From NCBI GenBank assembly GCA_041629655.1, contig JBFKMV010000020.1, positions 1 through 42,147 on the forward strand: a stretch of DNA of 42,147 bases. Reading direction: 5' to 3'. Shown piece by piece: positions 1 to 9,311 of the stretch. Under the pieces are notes generated by a model. The model searched no databases and was not told where the DNA came from. It saw only the letters and a program-made list of their open reading frames with translations. The translations under genes and the position numbers were made by a program. Every line of letters starts with the position of its first letter. Position 1 is the first letter of the stretch. This DNA comes from JBFKMV01 sp041629655. GTDB taxonomy: Bacteria > Acidobacteriota > Polarisedimenticolia > Polarisedimenticolales > Polarisedimenticolaceae.

Positions 1-930
1 CTCGTGGTGGGCGTGGGGTTCGTCATCGCGGCGGTCGGGCTCGCGCTCGGTGTCCCCGACCCGGAGTACGTCCACCGCGACCTGGCGCGCGAGCTGCCCG
101 CCGGTGCGATCCTCGCCGCGCCCGGCGGTCCGGAGGCGCTGCAGCCGTCGGAGCTGGGTCCCGGTCGCGAGCTGAGCCCCGGCGCGCGGTCGCCGAGAGC
201 GCGCCCGGGCCGCCTGGTGCTCGACCTCTCGATCGGCGAGTTCGTCGTCGAGCCCGGGCGACCCGGCGAGCCGTTCCGCATCGAGGCCGACTTCGACCAC
301 CAGTCGTACGAGCTGGACGAGCGCCTGGAGCAGGAAGGCGACGGCTGGGTCTACCGCGTCGAGTTCGGCAGCAGCATCGGCTGGAACCGCCGCATGTTCC
401 GGGTGGAGAACATCCAGAACAAGATCAAGCTGATCGTTCCCCCCGACGTACCGTTCACGCTGGAAGGCCGGATCGGGATCGGAGAGTCGCGGCTCGAGCT
501 CGGCGGACTCCGGGTCACGGGGGTCGACCTGAAGACGGGACTCGGCGACCACGCCGTGTCGTTCGCGGAGCCGCTGGCCGCGCCGATGGAGAGCTTCCGG
601 CTCCGCGGCGCCACGGGCGAGCTGAGCGTATCGGGGTTGGGGAACGCCAGCCCGGCCGAGGCCTGGATCCACCAGAGCGTCGGCGAGTTCACGCTGGACC
701 TGGACGGGGCGTGGAAACGGGACGCGCGGGTTCGGGCCAACCTCCGCATCGGCGAGTTCCGGGTCGGCGCCCCGGGCGAGGGGATCGGCGTCGAGCTGGA
801 GCGCAGCCGGCTGACCCTGGGCGAGCGGAACCTGGGTGCACTGGCCCGCCGCGACGGGCTACCGGAGGGGGCGCCCACGCTCCGGGTGTCCCTGAGCGGT
901 TTCGTGGGCGAGATGGCCGCCCACCGCTGA
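1..930 (+). CDS. Membrane-anchored beta-repeat (toast-rack-like) protein, 5' end outside the window
   Basis: The frame is open to the window edge, so the true start is probably upstream. A hydrophobic segment lies at the very N-terminus, followed by a Pro/Arg-rich linker of about 55 residues. The rest is beta-strand-like sequence with a recurring short motif of the form I/V-G-E-F (SIGEF, GIGES, ATGEL, SVGEF, RIGEF). This alternating pattern resembles the toast-rack fold of LiaF/DUF4097-type cell-envelope stress proteins. The family assignment is an inference from the pattern. Function unknown; a membrane-tethered extracytoplasmic domain is the most that can be said. Confidence 0.6.
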   Translation, partial: LVVGVGFVIAAVGLALGVPDPEYVHRDLARELPAGAILAAPGGPEALQPSELGPGRELSPGARSPRARPGRLVLDLSIGEFVVEPGRPGEPFRIEADFDHQSYELDERLEQEGDGWVYRVEFGSSIGWNRRMFRVENIQNKIKLIVPPDVPFTLEGRIGIGESRLELGGLRVTGVDLKTGLGDHAVSFAEPLAAPMESFRLRGATGELSVSGLGNASPAEAWIHQSVGEFTLDLDGAWKRDARVRANLRIGEFRVGAPGEGIGVELERSRLTLGERNLGALARRDGLPEGAPTLRVSLSGFVGEMAAHR

Positions 931-944
931 GGGCCCGGCCGGGT

Positions 945-973
945 TTGTCCCGGCCCCGACCCGGCCCTATACT
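945..973 (+). promoter_or_regulatory. Candidate sigma70-type promoter for the gene at 1003
   Basis: TTGTCC (945-950) and TATACT (968-973) are separated by 17 bases, just after the preceding stop codon. A start site near 980 would give a short leader to the ATG at 1003. The -10 element stands out against the GC-rich surroundings. Confidence 0.5.
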
Positions 974-1002
974 TTTCCGGGGGCACCGGTGGGAGTGTGA
1001 AC

Positions 1003-1572
1003 ATGAACCGACGAACCGTACCGTGGATCCTGTTGCTCGCCGTCGCGGTAGCGCTCGTGCCCGCGGCCGATCTGGCGGCCTCGTCGCAGGACAGCCAGAC
1101 CAAGAGCGGTCAGTCGAGCGCGGCCAAGAAACAGCCCGCCCGCGAGAAGAGCGCCGAGGTGCCTGTCGTGATCACCAACGACACGCTGGAGCAGCTGTTC
1201 GGCGGTGCCGAGCTTCCCGAGTCCTCGGTGACGGCCGAGGGCGCGATTCCCGCCGTGATCGAGCCGCCGAAGACGGCCGAGGGACCGCAGACGCCGTCCG
1301 GGGAGGCCGCGCCCGCCGAGGTCGGACAGCCGGCCGAGCCGGAGCAGCCCGTCGACACCGAGGCCCGCGCCCGGCAGCTCGAGCAGCAGATCGAGCGGCT
1401 GAACAAGCGCATGCTGTCGCTCCAGAACCCGCTGCTGCGCGGCGTCACCCCGGCGACCGATGAAGAGCGCGACGAGCAGGCCGGCATGGACAACTCGCAG
1501 CAGATCGAGCAGACCCGGCAGCGGATCGCCGAGCTGCAGGCCGAGCTGGCCGAGCTGCGCGGCGACGGCTGA
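1003..1572 (+). CDS. Secreted coiled-coil protein of unknown function
   Basis: About 189 residues. The N-terminus is a typical signal peptide (MNRR followed by a Leu/Val/Ala-rich core and an AADLAAS cleavage-like region). The middle is low-complexity Pro/Glu/Ala sequence. Residues from about 120 to the end are rich in Glu, Gln, Leu and Arg with heptad-like spacing (for example RQLEQQIERLNKRM and QRIAELQAELAELR), predicting a coiled coil. The ATG at 1003 is preferred over a GTG two codons upstream. No family is recognised. It lies upstream of the sortase system, but 154 bases and a hairpin separate them, so co-function is not shown. Confidence 0.7.
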   Translation: MNRRTVPWILLLAVAVALVPAADLAASSQDSQTKSGQSSAAKKQPAREKSAEVPVVITNDTLEQLFGGAELPESSVTAEGAIPAVIEPPKTAEGPQTPSGEAAPAEVGQPAEPEQPVDTEARARQLEQQIERLNKRMLSLQNPLLRGVTPATDEERDEQAGMDNSQQIEQTRQRIAELQAELAELRGDG

Positions 1573-1692
1573 TCCCGCGCCCGGCGGCGTGGGCCGTCGC
1601 ACACCGCCCGTGTCCCCGACGACACGCGGCACGGCGGCCCCTGCCCCACGAAGTGCGGTAACGCCGCCCGATTCCTGATGGTACGGATCCTG

Positions 1693-1726
1693 CGCGGGCT
1701 CCTCCCGAGTCAAGGAGGAGCCCGCG
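1693..1726 (+). promoter_or_regulatory. Perfect 13-bp RNA hairpin burying the Shine-Dalgarno of the vault/vWA gene
   Basis: Left arm CGCGGGCTCCTCC (1693-1705) and right arm GGAGGAGCCCGCG (1714-1726) are exact reverse complements around an 8-base loop. The right arm contains GGAGGAG, an ideal ribosome binding site six bases before the ATG at 1727. The whole site would be paired in the folded mRNA. No T-run follows, so it does not look like a terminator. Translational repression or a switch is the inference. Confidence 0.7.
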
Positions 1727-3781
1727 ATGCATCCGACCCCCTGCATTCCCCCGTTCCCGTCATCGATCCGGCCTCGTAGGCTGGCCGTCTGCCTCGCGGC
1801 GCTGGCCCTGCTCGCCGCCGCGCCCGCGGCCGCCTGGGAGCCCGGACCCGCGGTGGATCCCGACGCCACCGGCGCCCCGACGCTGCTGTGGAAGGCCCCC
1901 GGCGGGCACGTCCCGCTGCCGGTGCTCGACACCGCGGTCGCGATCGAGGTCACCGGCATCGTGGTGCGGGGAACGGTCACCCAGAGCTTCCGCAATCCGA
2001 CCGACGAGGTGATCGAGGCGCTGTACGTGTTCCCGCTGCCCGACGGCGCCGCGGTGCACCGGATGGAGATGCGCATCGGCCCACGTCGCATCACGGCGAT
2101 CGTCGAGGAGCGCCAGCAGGCGCGCCGCACCTACGAGACCGCGCGGCAGGAAGGTCGCAAGGCGGCGCTGGTCGAGCAGGACCGTCCGAACCTGTTCACC
2201 ACGGCTGCGGCCAACATCAACCCCGGCGAACGGATCGAGGTCATCATCGAGTACCTCGACGAGGCCTCGTGGTCCGACGGCGCCTTCAGTCTGCGCTTCC
2301 CGATGACGTTCACGCAGCGCTACGAGCCCGGCGGCAAACCCGGCAAGGGGACGGTTCCCTCGGCGGGAGCGCAGTCCCCGTTCATCGACGCGGCGCACCC
2401 CGCTGCCCCGCGGGTCGAGGTGACCGTGCGGATCAACGCCGGGGTGCCGCTGGCCGAGGTGGTGTCACGCTCGCACGACATGGAGAGCTTCCTGGACGGT
2501 GAGATCTGGGAAGTCCGGCCCGCCGACTCTCCGGTCGCCGCCGACCGCGACCTGTTGCTCGCCTGGCATCCGGTGATCGCGGACCGTCCCGCGCCCGCGT
2601 TGCTGGTGGAGGACCGCGACGACGGCCGTTACGCGCTGCTGATGGTGGTGCCGCCGGAGCCGGTCGAGGCCGCGGGCTGGGGGCTACCCACCGAGACGCT
2701 GTTCGTGGTCGACGTTTCGGGATCGATGGCCGGCTCGTCGATCGAGCAGGCCCGCGAGGCGCTGCTGGCCGCGATCGAGCGCTTGCGTCCCGAGGACACC
2801 TTCAACCTGCTGCGCTTCAGCGACCGCACCGGCGTGTTCAGCGAGACGTTCCTCGCCGCCGATGACGACTCGCGCTCGCGTGCCGCCGCGTGGGTCCGGG
2901 GGCTCGAGGCCGGGGGCGGCACCGAGATCTTCGGCGCGCTGCTCGAGGGCCTGTCACGCCTGAAGCGCGAGGACTCGGGGCGAGTCGAGCGGCTGATCTT
3001 CCTCACCGACGGCGCCGTGGGCAACGAGGAGCAGGTGTTCCAGGGCATCATCGAGAATCTCGGCGACGTCCGGCTCCACGCGATCGGCATCGGCAACGCG
3101 CCCAACACGCACCTGATGCGGAAGATGGCCTCGTTCGGCCGCGGTGCCTGCGAGTTCATCGCCGCGCGGGCCGAGGCGGGCAACCGGATCGACGCGTTCT
3201 TCTCGCGCATCGACCGCCCGGTATTGAGCGACCTGTCGCTGCGGTGGTCGGGCGGCCAACCGGGCGAGATCTACCCGGCCCGGCTCCCCGACCTGTACCC
3301 CGGCGAGCCGCTCTTGGTGTCGTTCCGCCTGGAGCCGGACGCGCGGCTGCGGGGAGTCGAGCTGCTGGCGCGCCATCGCGACGGCGCGGTCCGCCACGCC
3401 TTCGAGGTCGCGCCGAACGCGGCCCCGGGCGCGGGGATCGCAACGCGCTGGGCCCGGCGCAAGGTGGCGGGGCTGATCGATCTGCTGCACGAGGGCGCCG
3501 ACCCGGCCGTGATCCGCGACGAGGTGGTGCGGCTCGGCATCGCGCACCGCCTGGTCACGCGCTACACCAGCCTGGTCGCGGTCGAGGAGTTCGTCAGCGC
3601 CCTCGATCCGTCGCGTCCCATGCAAGTGGCCAACGGCCTGCCCGCCGGCTCGCGCGGCGCGTTGCCCGCGTTGCCGCGGGGCGGTACGTGGACACCGCTC
3701 GAGACCGCGGTCGGGATCCTGCTGGCGTTGCTCGGTTTCGTGCTGCTGCGTCTGACCGCGACGGGGAGGCCGGCCGCGTGA
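1727..3781 (+). CDS. VIT and von Willebrand A domain protein, sortase substrate (marine proteobacterial sortase target type)
   Basis: 684 residues. A signal peptide (Leu/Ala-rich, ending near AAAW at about residue 36) is followed by a vault/inter-alpha-trypsin VIT domain (about 45-180). A vWA domain starts near residue 322, with the MIDAS motif DVSGS at about 328. The C-terminus has the three-part sorting signal: LPRGGT at about 649-654, a hydrophobic segment (about 659-677) and a basic tail. This architecture matches the sortase targets of Gram-negative bacteria (TIGR03788-like), usually encoded next to their sortase, as here. The motif is LPxGG rather than LPxTG. The stop overlaps the next start (GTGA). 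The product is probably surface or periplasmic; its biological role in the family is not established. Confidence 0.9.
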   Translation: MHPTPCIPPFPSSIRPRRLAVCLAALALLAAAPAAAWEPGPAVDPDATGAPTLLWKAPGGHVPLPVLDTAVAIEVTGIVVRGTVTQSFRNPTDEVIEALYVFPLPDGAAVHRMEMRIGPRRITAIVEERQQARRTYETARQEGRKAALVEQDRPNLFTTAAANINPGERIEVIIEYLDEASWSDGAFSLRFPMTFTQRYEPGGKPGKGTVPSAGAQSPFIDAAHPAAPRVEVTVRINAGVPLAEVVSRSHDMESFLDGEIWEVRPADSPVAADRDLLLAWHPVIADRPAPALLVEDRDDGRYALLMVVPPEPVEAAGWGLPTETLFVVDVSGSMAGSSIEQAREALLAAIERLRPEDTFNLLRFSDRTGVFSETFLAADDDSRSRAAAWVRGLEAGGGTEIFGALLEGLSRLKREDSGRVERLIFLTDGAVGNEEQVFQGIIENLGDVRLHAIGIGNAPNTHLMRKMASFGRGACEFIAARAEAGNRIDAFFSRIDRPVLSDLSLRWSGGQPGEIYPARLPDLYPGEPLLVSFRLEPDARLRGVELLARHRDGAVRHAFEVAPNAAPGAGIATRWARRKVAGLIDLLHEGADPAVIRDEVVRLGIAHRLVTRYTSLVAVEEFVSALDPSRPMQVANGLPAGSRGALPALPRGGTWTPLETAVGILLALLGFVLLRLTATGRPAA

Positions 3782-4365
3782 CCGCGCGCCGCGTCGTGCG
3801 CTGGGTCGCGGCCGCGGCCCTGGTCGCGGGCGTCGCGCTGACCGCCGATGCCGCGTGGCTCCACGCCAAGGCGAAGCTGGCCGAGGTCCTGATCGCGCGC
3901 GCGTTCGAGCGGCACCTCGCCGACGGACGGCCGCACCGCCCCTGGCGCTGGGCCGACCATCACCCGCTGGCCCGGCTCGAGCATCCGCGGCTCGGGATCG
4001 AGCGGCACGTGCTCAGCGGGGCGTCGGGCAGCTCGATGGCGTTCGGCGTCGGTCACGTCGACGGCACGGCGCCGCCCAACCGGCCCGGTCACTGCGTGCT
4101 GGCCGGACACCGCGACTCGTGGCTCGCGTTCCTGCGCGACGTCCGCACCGGGGACGAGCTGTTGCTGCACACGCGGGGCGAAGTGGTGCGCTACGTGGTC
4201 CGTGGTACCGCGGTGGTGGACGAACGGGATCGCCGGATCCTCGAGCCGACCGACCGAACGCGCCTGTCGCTGGTGACCTGCTACCCGTTCGGCGCGCTGC
4301 TGCCCGGGCCGCTGCGCTACGTCGTGGTGGCCGAGCCGCGCCCCGCCGGTGCTCAGCGGCAGTAG
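3778..4365 (+). CDS. Class GN-type sortase (transpeptidase)
   Basis: 195 residues starting at a GTG that overlaps the stop of the substrate gene. An N-terminal membrane anchor (about 6-22) precedes the sortase fold. The catalytic residues are visible: His at about 111 in AGHRD, Cys at about 168 in LVTCYPF and Arg at about 180 in PLRYV. The enzyme would cleave the LPRGGT signal of the upstream protein and transfer it to an amine acceptor that is unknown in Gram-negatives. Close coupling argues for a dedicated one-substrate system. Confidence 0.9.
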   Translation: MTARRVVRWVAAAALVAGVALTADAAWLHAKAKLAEVLIARAFERHLADGRPHRPWRWADHHPLARLEHPRLGIERHVLSGASGSSMAFGVGHVDGTAPPNRPGHCVLAGHRDSWLAFLRDVRTGDELLLHTRGEVVRYVVRGTAVVDERDRRILEPTDRTRLSLVTCYPFGALLPGPLRYVVVAEPRPAGAQRQ

Positions 4366-4466
4366 TGTTCTCCCGGGCGCTGGCGGCTCTTCGAGCGGCG
4401 CCGCCGGCGGCGGGGCGCACGCCGCCGCGACCACCATGAACCACAGCAAGACGATCCGCATCCGCC

Positions 4467-4871
4467 TCATCCTCCCGGAACGGCCCGCGCGATCTGGGCC
4501 GTGTCCGTGTACTGCTGGAACCGGACGGCCTTGCCGTCGCGCACGTTCCACACGTGCGCGAACTGAGCGTCGATCCCGACGCCCGTCTTCCTGTGGGTCC
4601 CGGTATAGCGGCCCAGGGCCACCACGGACTCGCCGGCATCCAACAGCTCGTCGACGGCGAGCGACCATCCGTCCCAATCGGCCGCCAATCGCTGGAAGAT
4701 GCCCTCGACCACCGCGGCGGGTCCGACGTAGGGGTTCCCGTCGGCGTAGGGGAAACCCTCCGCCGAGCTCCACCGGATCTCCGGGTCCATCGCCGCGAGC
4801 ACGCTCGGCACGTCACCCCCGGCGAACGATGCGTACATTCCGCGGATCAGTTCGACGTTCTGTTTCGACAT
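4467..4871 (-). CDS. SnoaL-like / NTF2-fold protein
   Basis: 134 residues beginning MSKQNVELIRGMYASFAGGD, the usual opening of SnoaL-like polyketide cyclase/limonene epoxide hydrolase-fold proteins. It continues with FAHVWNVRDGKAVRFQQYTDT, the conserved strand and turn near the C-terminus of that family. Such proteins are small alpha+beta barrels, many without known enzymatic role. It lies just downstream of the secreted-protein gene on the same strand, eight bases apart, so the two may be cotranscribed. Substrate unknown. Confidence 0.8.
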   Translation of the reverse strand: MSKQNVELIRGMYASFAGGDVPSVLAAMDPEIRWSSAEGFPYADGNPYVGPAAVVEGIFQRLAADWDGWSLAVDELLDAGESVVALGRYTGTHRKTGVGIDAQFAHVWNVRDGKAVRFQQYTDTAQIARAVPGG

Positions 4872-4879
4872 GCTGGCTC

Positions 4880-5733
4880 CTATCGGGCCTGATTCTGTTT
4901 GTTTCTCTTCTTGCGCCGTTTCTTGCACTCCGGTATCTCTCGCAAGCTGTGCAACCAGGCCTCGCTGCCTTCGACCTTCAGCAGCTTCGTCAGCGCGCAC
5001 CGCGTCCAGACGGTGACGTCCACCTGGTCGCCGAACGCGAGGATGAAGAAGATCTCGCCGACTCCCGGCACTTCGAGCTCTTCGCGACGGATGTTCACCT
5101 CCTTCACCGGGTCGGGGTGTCGCACGTAGAACTCGGTGAAGTTCAGTTCGGTGTCGAGCAACCGGCGGCCGGTCGCATCGAACACGTGCCGGATGTCGCC
5201 TCCGTAGACCAACCTGCCGTCGGGTTGGCCCGCCGGCAGGGTCCAGACCTCGAGCGTGCCGTCGTCGAGCGAACGGATGTAGGTGTTGAACCGGATTCCG
5301 AGCCGGGTCACGCGCTCCGGAAGCTCCACGAGGCTGTGGCGCAGGGCGCGGCCGTAGGGCAGGGCGATGCGCGAGTCCACCGGCTCGTCCGTTCGCACCA
5401 CGCCGCTCTCCTCGCGATACACGTAATGGAACGCCGGCAGGTAGGCGTCGGAGTCCGCGTCGTACCGTCCGTAGACGGCGTGCCAGGCGTCGTCGGCCCG
5501 ATAACAGAACCACTCCGTCCCGAGCTGCGCGAGCTCCTCGGCGGGTTCCTGCATCAGCAGGTCCGACGATTTCCAGGCCATCCAGTCGTACGCCAGCAAC
5601 CAGCGCGCGACCTGCTCGTTGGCGCGGAAGTCCTCGTACCAGTCGAGGTCCGGCAGCTTGGGCTTGCCGGCCTGGAGCGCGGCGCCCGCAAACGCGATCA
5701 GCGCCAGGCCGAGGGCCGCGTTCCGGGCGCGCG

Positions 5734-5737
<4 letters not shown>
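4880..5737 (-). CDS. Secreted protein of unknown function
   Basis: 285 residues. The chosen GTG at 5737 overlaps the stop of the upstream AI-2E family gene and gives a signal peptide (ARNAALGLALIAFAGAALQA). The mature part is rich in Trp, Tyr and acidic residues (for example LDWYEDFRANEQVARWLLAYDWMAWKSS, split here only for description) and ends in a strongly basic tail KKRRKKRNK. No domain is recognised. A longer frame extends upstream but antisense-like composition and the signal peptide favour this start. Confidence 0.65.
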
Positions 5738-6801
<1,064 letters not shown>

Positions 6802-6818
6802 CCGGACCGCGGCGGTCC

Positions 6819-6847
6819 GTGTCAAATCACCCCCGCCGCGCTATCAT
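6819..6847 (+). promoter_or_regulatory. Candidate promoter for the lipoprotein gene
   Basis: GTGTCA (6819-6824) and TATCAT (6842-6847), 17 bases apart, lie in the divergent gap between the AI-2E gene and the lipoprotein gene. The match is moderate. Confidence 0.4.
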
Positions 6848-6913
6848 CCCCGACCCGCGCGGCACGGCCGTACCCCCGTCGGGTGCGGGACGGGCGGCGC
6901 ACGGAGACTCCCG

Positions 6914-7507
6914 ATGGTCCGACCCGCACCCGCCGCCGTCCTGTCCCTGATCGTCCTGTCCCTGCTGAGCATCGCGGCCTGCGGCGGCGGAGCGGTCGAA
7001 GCACCCGAGGCGGCGCCGGAGCCGGCCGGGCCGACCCCGTCCGAGGCGGCGGCGCGCGCGTTCTTCGACGCCCTGCACGCCGCCAACTGGGAGGGCTGCG
7101 CAGCGTCCCTGCACCCCACGGCGCTCGAGGAGTTCGACGGGGTGCTCCGCGGACGGCTGATCGCCGCGGCGGAGGGCGGCCAGACCGAGCAGGTGCTGGC
7201 GCTGCTCGACGGCGTCGACGACCTGGAGGCGCTGCGCGCGCTGCCGCCGGACCGGTTCTTCGTGCTGATCATGAGCTCGCGCTCCAAGGCGCAGCCCCAG
7301 ATGGTGCAGATGCTCAACGCGTCGCGCACGGAGGTCATCGGCGAGGTAGCGGAGGGCGACGACCTGCGCCACGTCGTCTACCGCATGTCGGGAGACCTCG
7401 GCAACAACATCAAGTTCGAGGAGATGGGCGTGCTGCGGGTGCTCCGCGACGGCGAGACGTGGCGACCGATGCTGAGCGACGAGCTGAAGCGGCTCGTGCA
7501 GTCGTAG
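6914..7507 (+). CDS. Lipoprotein of unknown function
   Basis: 197 residues. The signal peptide ends in a lipobox, LSIAAC, followed by GGG, so the mature protein would be lipidated at Cys (about residue 18). After a Pro/Glu/Ala linker, residues about 45-197 look like an NTF2/DUF4878-style compact domain (AARAFFDALHAANWEGCAA at the start, EMGVLRVLRDGETWRPML near the end). That fold assignment is an inference from its layout. Only 21 bases separate it from the acetyltransferase gene downstream. Confidence 0.75.
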   Translation: MVRPAPAAVLSLIVLSLLSIAACGGGAVEAPEAAPEPAGPTPSEAAARAFFDALHAANWEGCAASLHPTALEEFDGVLRGRLIAAAEGGQTEQVLALLDGVDDLEALRALPPDRFFVLIMSSRSKAQPQMVQMLNASRTEVIGEVAEGDDLRHVVYRMSGDLGNNIKFEEMGVLRVLRDGETWRPMLSDELKRLVQS

Positions 7508-7528
7508 CGCCGCGGGGAGACCCATCGC

Positions 7529-7996
7529 GTGGCCGGTAAGGTCCTGCTGCGGAACGTGGCCCGGAGCGACCTGCCCCTGTTCTTCGAGCACCAGCTCGAC
7601 CCGTTGGCGACCCGCATGGCGGCCTTTTCCCCGCGGGACCGCAGCGCGTTCGACGAGCACTGGGCACGCATCCTGGCCGACGAGGCGATCACGAAGCGGA
7701 CGATCCTGTTCGACGGCGTGGTGGTCGGCAACATCGTCTGCTTCGAGCGCGACGGCCGCTGGGAAGTCGGCTACTGGATCGGCCGGGAGCACTGGGGCCG
7801 CGGCATCGCCAGCCGGGCGCTCGCCGGGTTCCTGCGCGTCGTGAGCCGCCGTCCGCTGACCGCGGTCGTCGCCTGCCACAACATCGCGTCGCTCCGCGTG
7901 CTGGAAAAGAACGGCTTCACGGTCTCGGGCCGCCTCCACCCGGCGTCCGATCCCCGGGGCCCGGACGTGGAGGAGTACGTCCTGACGCTGACGTGA
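7529..7996 (+). CDS. GNAT family N-acetyltransferase (RimJ/RimL-like)
   Basis: 155 residues from a GTG preceded by GGGGAGA. The acetyl-CoA binding motif A is visible as EVGYWIGREHWGRGIASRAL, and the C-terminal LRVLEKNGFTVSGRL segment is typical of this family. These enzymes move an acetyl group from acetyl-CoA to an amine, often a protein N-terminus or small molecule. The acceptor here is unknown. Confidence 0.85.
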   Translation: MAGKVLLRNVARSDLPLFFEHQLDPLATRMAAFSPRDRSAFDEHWARILADEAITKRTILFDGVVVGNIVCFERDGRWEVGYWIGREHWGRGIASRALAGFLRVVSRRPLTAVVACHNIASLRVLEKNGFTVSGRLHPASDPRGPDVEEYVLTLT

Positions 7997-8093
7997 GGAC
8001 AATCTCTGGAACCTTCCTCGGCCCCGCCCGTTTCATGGGAATGGGGCGGACGGGGGGACCGGGGCCCGCCGGCGCCCGGCAGAGGAGACCGAG

Positions 8094-9272
8094 ATGAGGA
8101 ACTGGATCCCGACAGGCCTGGTCGCGGCCTTGCTGCTGGCGCCGACCGCGCTGCCGGCCGGCGGCGAAATCCACGGGACGGTGACCACGACGGACGGCGA
8201 GCGGCTGACCGGCCCGATCCGCTGGGACCGCAACGAGAACTTCTGGGACGACATCCTCGATGCACGCCAGGAGCGCGACGAAACCGATGACGGCTTCAGC
8301 CTGAGCATCTTCGGCTGGAAGGTCAGCAACCTCTGGCGCTCGCGGGATTACCGCACGCTGACGATTCCGTTCGGGCACATCGAGACGCTGGAGCCGCTGT
8401 GGGACGGCGGCGCCACGATCACGCTCAAGAACGGCATGGCGCTGGAGGTGGCCGAGAGCTCGGACCTCGGCCGCAACACCCGCGGGGTGGTCGTGCGCGA
8501 CGGGGCGCGGGGCGAGGTCGAGCTGGACTGGGACGGCATCGAGCGCATCGAGTTCTCCGCCGGCCCGGGACCGGGGCTCGACGCGGAGCGGCTGTACGGC
8601 GACGTGGTGACCGCGGCGGGGACCTTCCGCGGCTTCATCGTCTGGGACCGCGACGAGTCGTTGCGTGAGGACGTGCTGGACGGAGACGAGAACGGTCGCC
8701 GCCACCGGGTCCGTTTCGCGGAGATCCGCGAGATCGAGCGGCGCGGCCGCGACAGCAGCCGGGTGCGGCTGGCCGACGGCAACGAGCTGATGCTGCGGGG
8801 AACCAACGACGTGAACTCCGGCAACCGCGGGATCGACGTGACGGTCGCGGGTCTGGGTCGGCTCCAGGTCGGCTGGCGCGACTTCGAGCGGGTGACGTTC
8901 CTCGATCCTCCGGCGTCCCGCCGCTACGAGGCGTTCGACGGCAGCCGGCCGCTGCGCGGAACCGTGTCGGACGGCCGGCGCGAGATCACGGGTCGCATCC
9001 GCTGGGACCGCGACGAGGAGCACGACTTCGAGATGCTCGACGGCGAGATCGGCGGCATCGAGTACGGGATCGCGTTCGAGAACATCCGCGCCATCCGCCC
9101 GCTGGGCTCGGACCGCGCCGAGGTCGAGCTGACCGACGGCTCCAAGCTGGTGCTCGGCGGCTCCAACGACGTCGACTACCGCAACCGCGGGGTCGTCGTG
9201 ATCACGGCCGAGGGAGCCGAGCACGACTTCTACTGGGACGACATCCGCTCGGTGACGTTCGAAGGGAAATAG
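8094..9272 (+). CDS. Secreted protein with three internal repeats
   Basis: 392 residues with a signal peptide (to about residue 22). Three repeats of about 110 to 135 residues follow, starting near 24, 164 and 280. Each has the order G-x-V...G-x-I-x-W-D-R-D/N-E, then a D-x-L-D/L-D-G stretch, then F-x-x-I-x-x-I-x, L-x-D/N-G-x-x-L-x-L, N-D-V-x-x-x-N-R-G-V/I, and finally W-x-D/G-I/F-x-x-V/I-x-F. The first repeat is the most diverged and carries a longer insert. The pattern suggests tandem small beta modules. I do not recognise a named family. A Shine-Dalgarno (AGAGGAG) precedes the ATG. Confidence 0.8.
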   Translation: MRNWIPTGLVAALLLAPTALPAGGEIHGTVTTTDGERLTGPIRWDRNENFWDDILDARQERDETDDGFSLSIFGWKVSNLWRSRDYRTLTIPFGHIETLEPLWDGGATITLKNGMALEVAESSDLGRNTRGVVVRDGARGEVELDWDGIERIEFSAGPGPGLDAERLYGDVVTAAGTFRGFIVWDRDESLREDVLDGDENGRRHRVRFAEIREIERRGRDSSRVRLADGNELMLRGTNDVNSGNRGIDVTVAGLGRLQVGWRDFERVTFLDPPASRRYEAFDGSRPLRGTVSDGRREITGRIRWDRDEEHDFEMLDGEIGGIEYGIAFENIRAIRPLGSDRAEVELTDGSKLVLGGSNDVDYRNRGVVVITAEGAEHDFYWDDIRSVTFEGK

Positions 9273-9273
9273 C

Positions 9274-9302
9274 CTGACGCGTCCCGGCGCGCCTGATATG
9301 CT
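9274..9302 (+). promoter_or_regulatory. Candidate promoter for lemA
   Basis: CTGACG (9274-9279) and TATGCT (9297-9302) are 17 bases apart. The predicted start site lies only a few bases before the ATG at 9312, so the message could be almost leaderless. Confidence 0.4.
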
Positions 9303-9311
9303 CTGGCACGG

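Noticed and set aside
8000..8090. G/C-rich inverted repeat between the acetyltransferase and the repeat protein
   Set aside because: Pairing is imperfect and expected by chance in such GC-rich sequence; no T-run.
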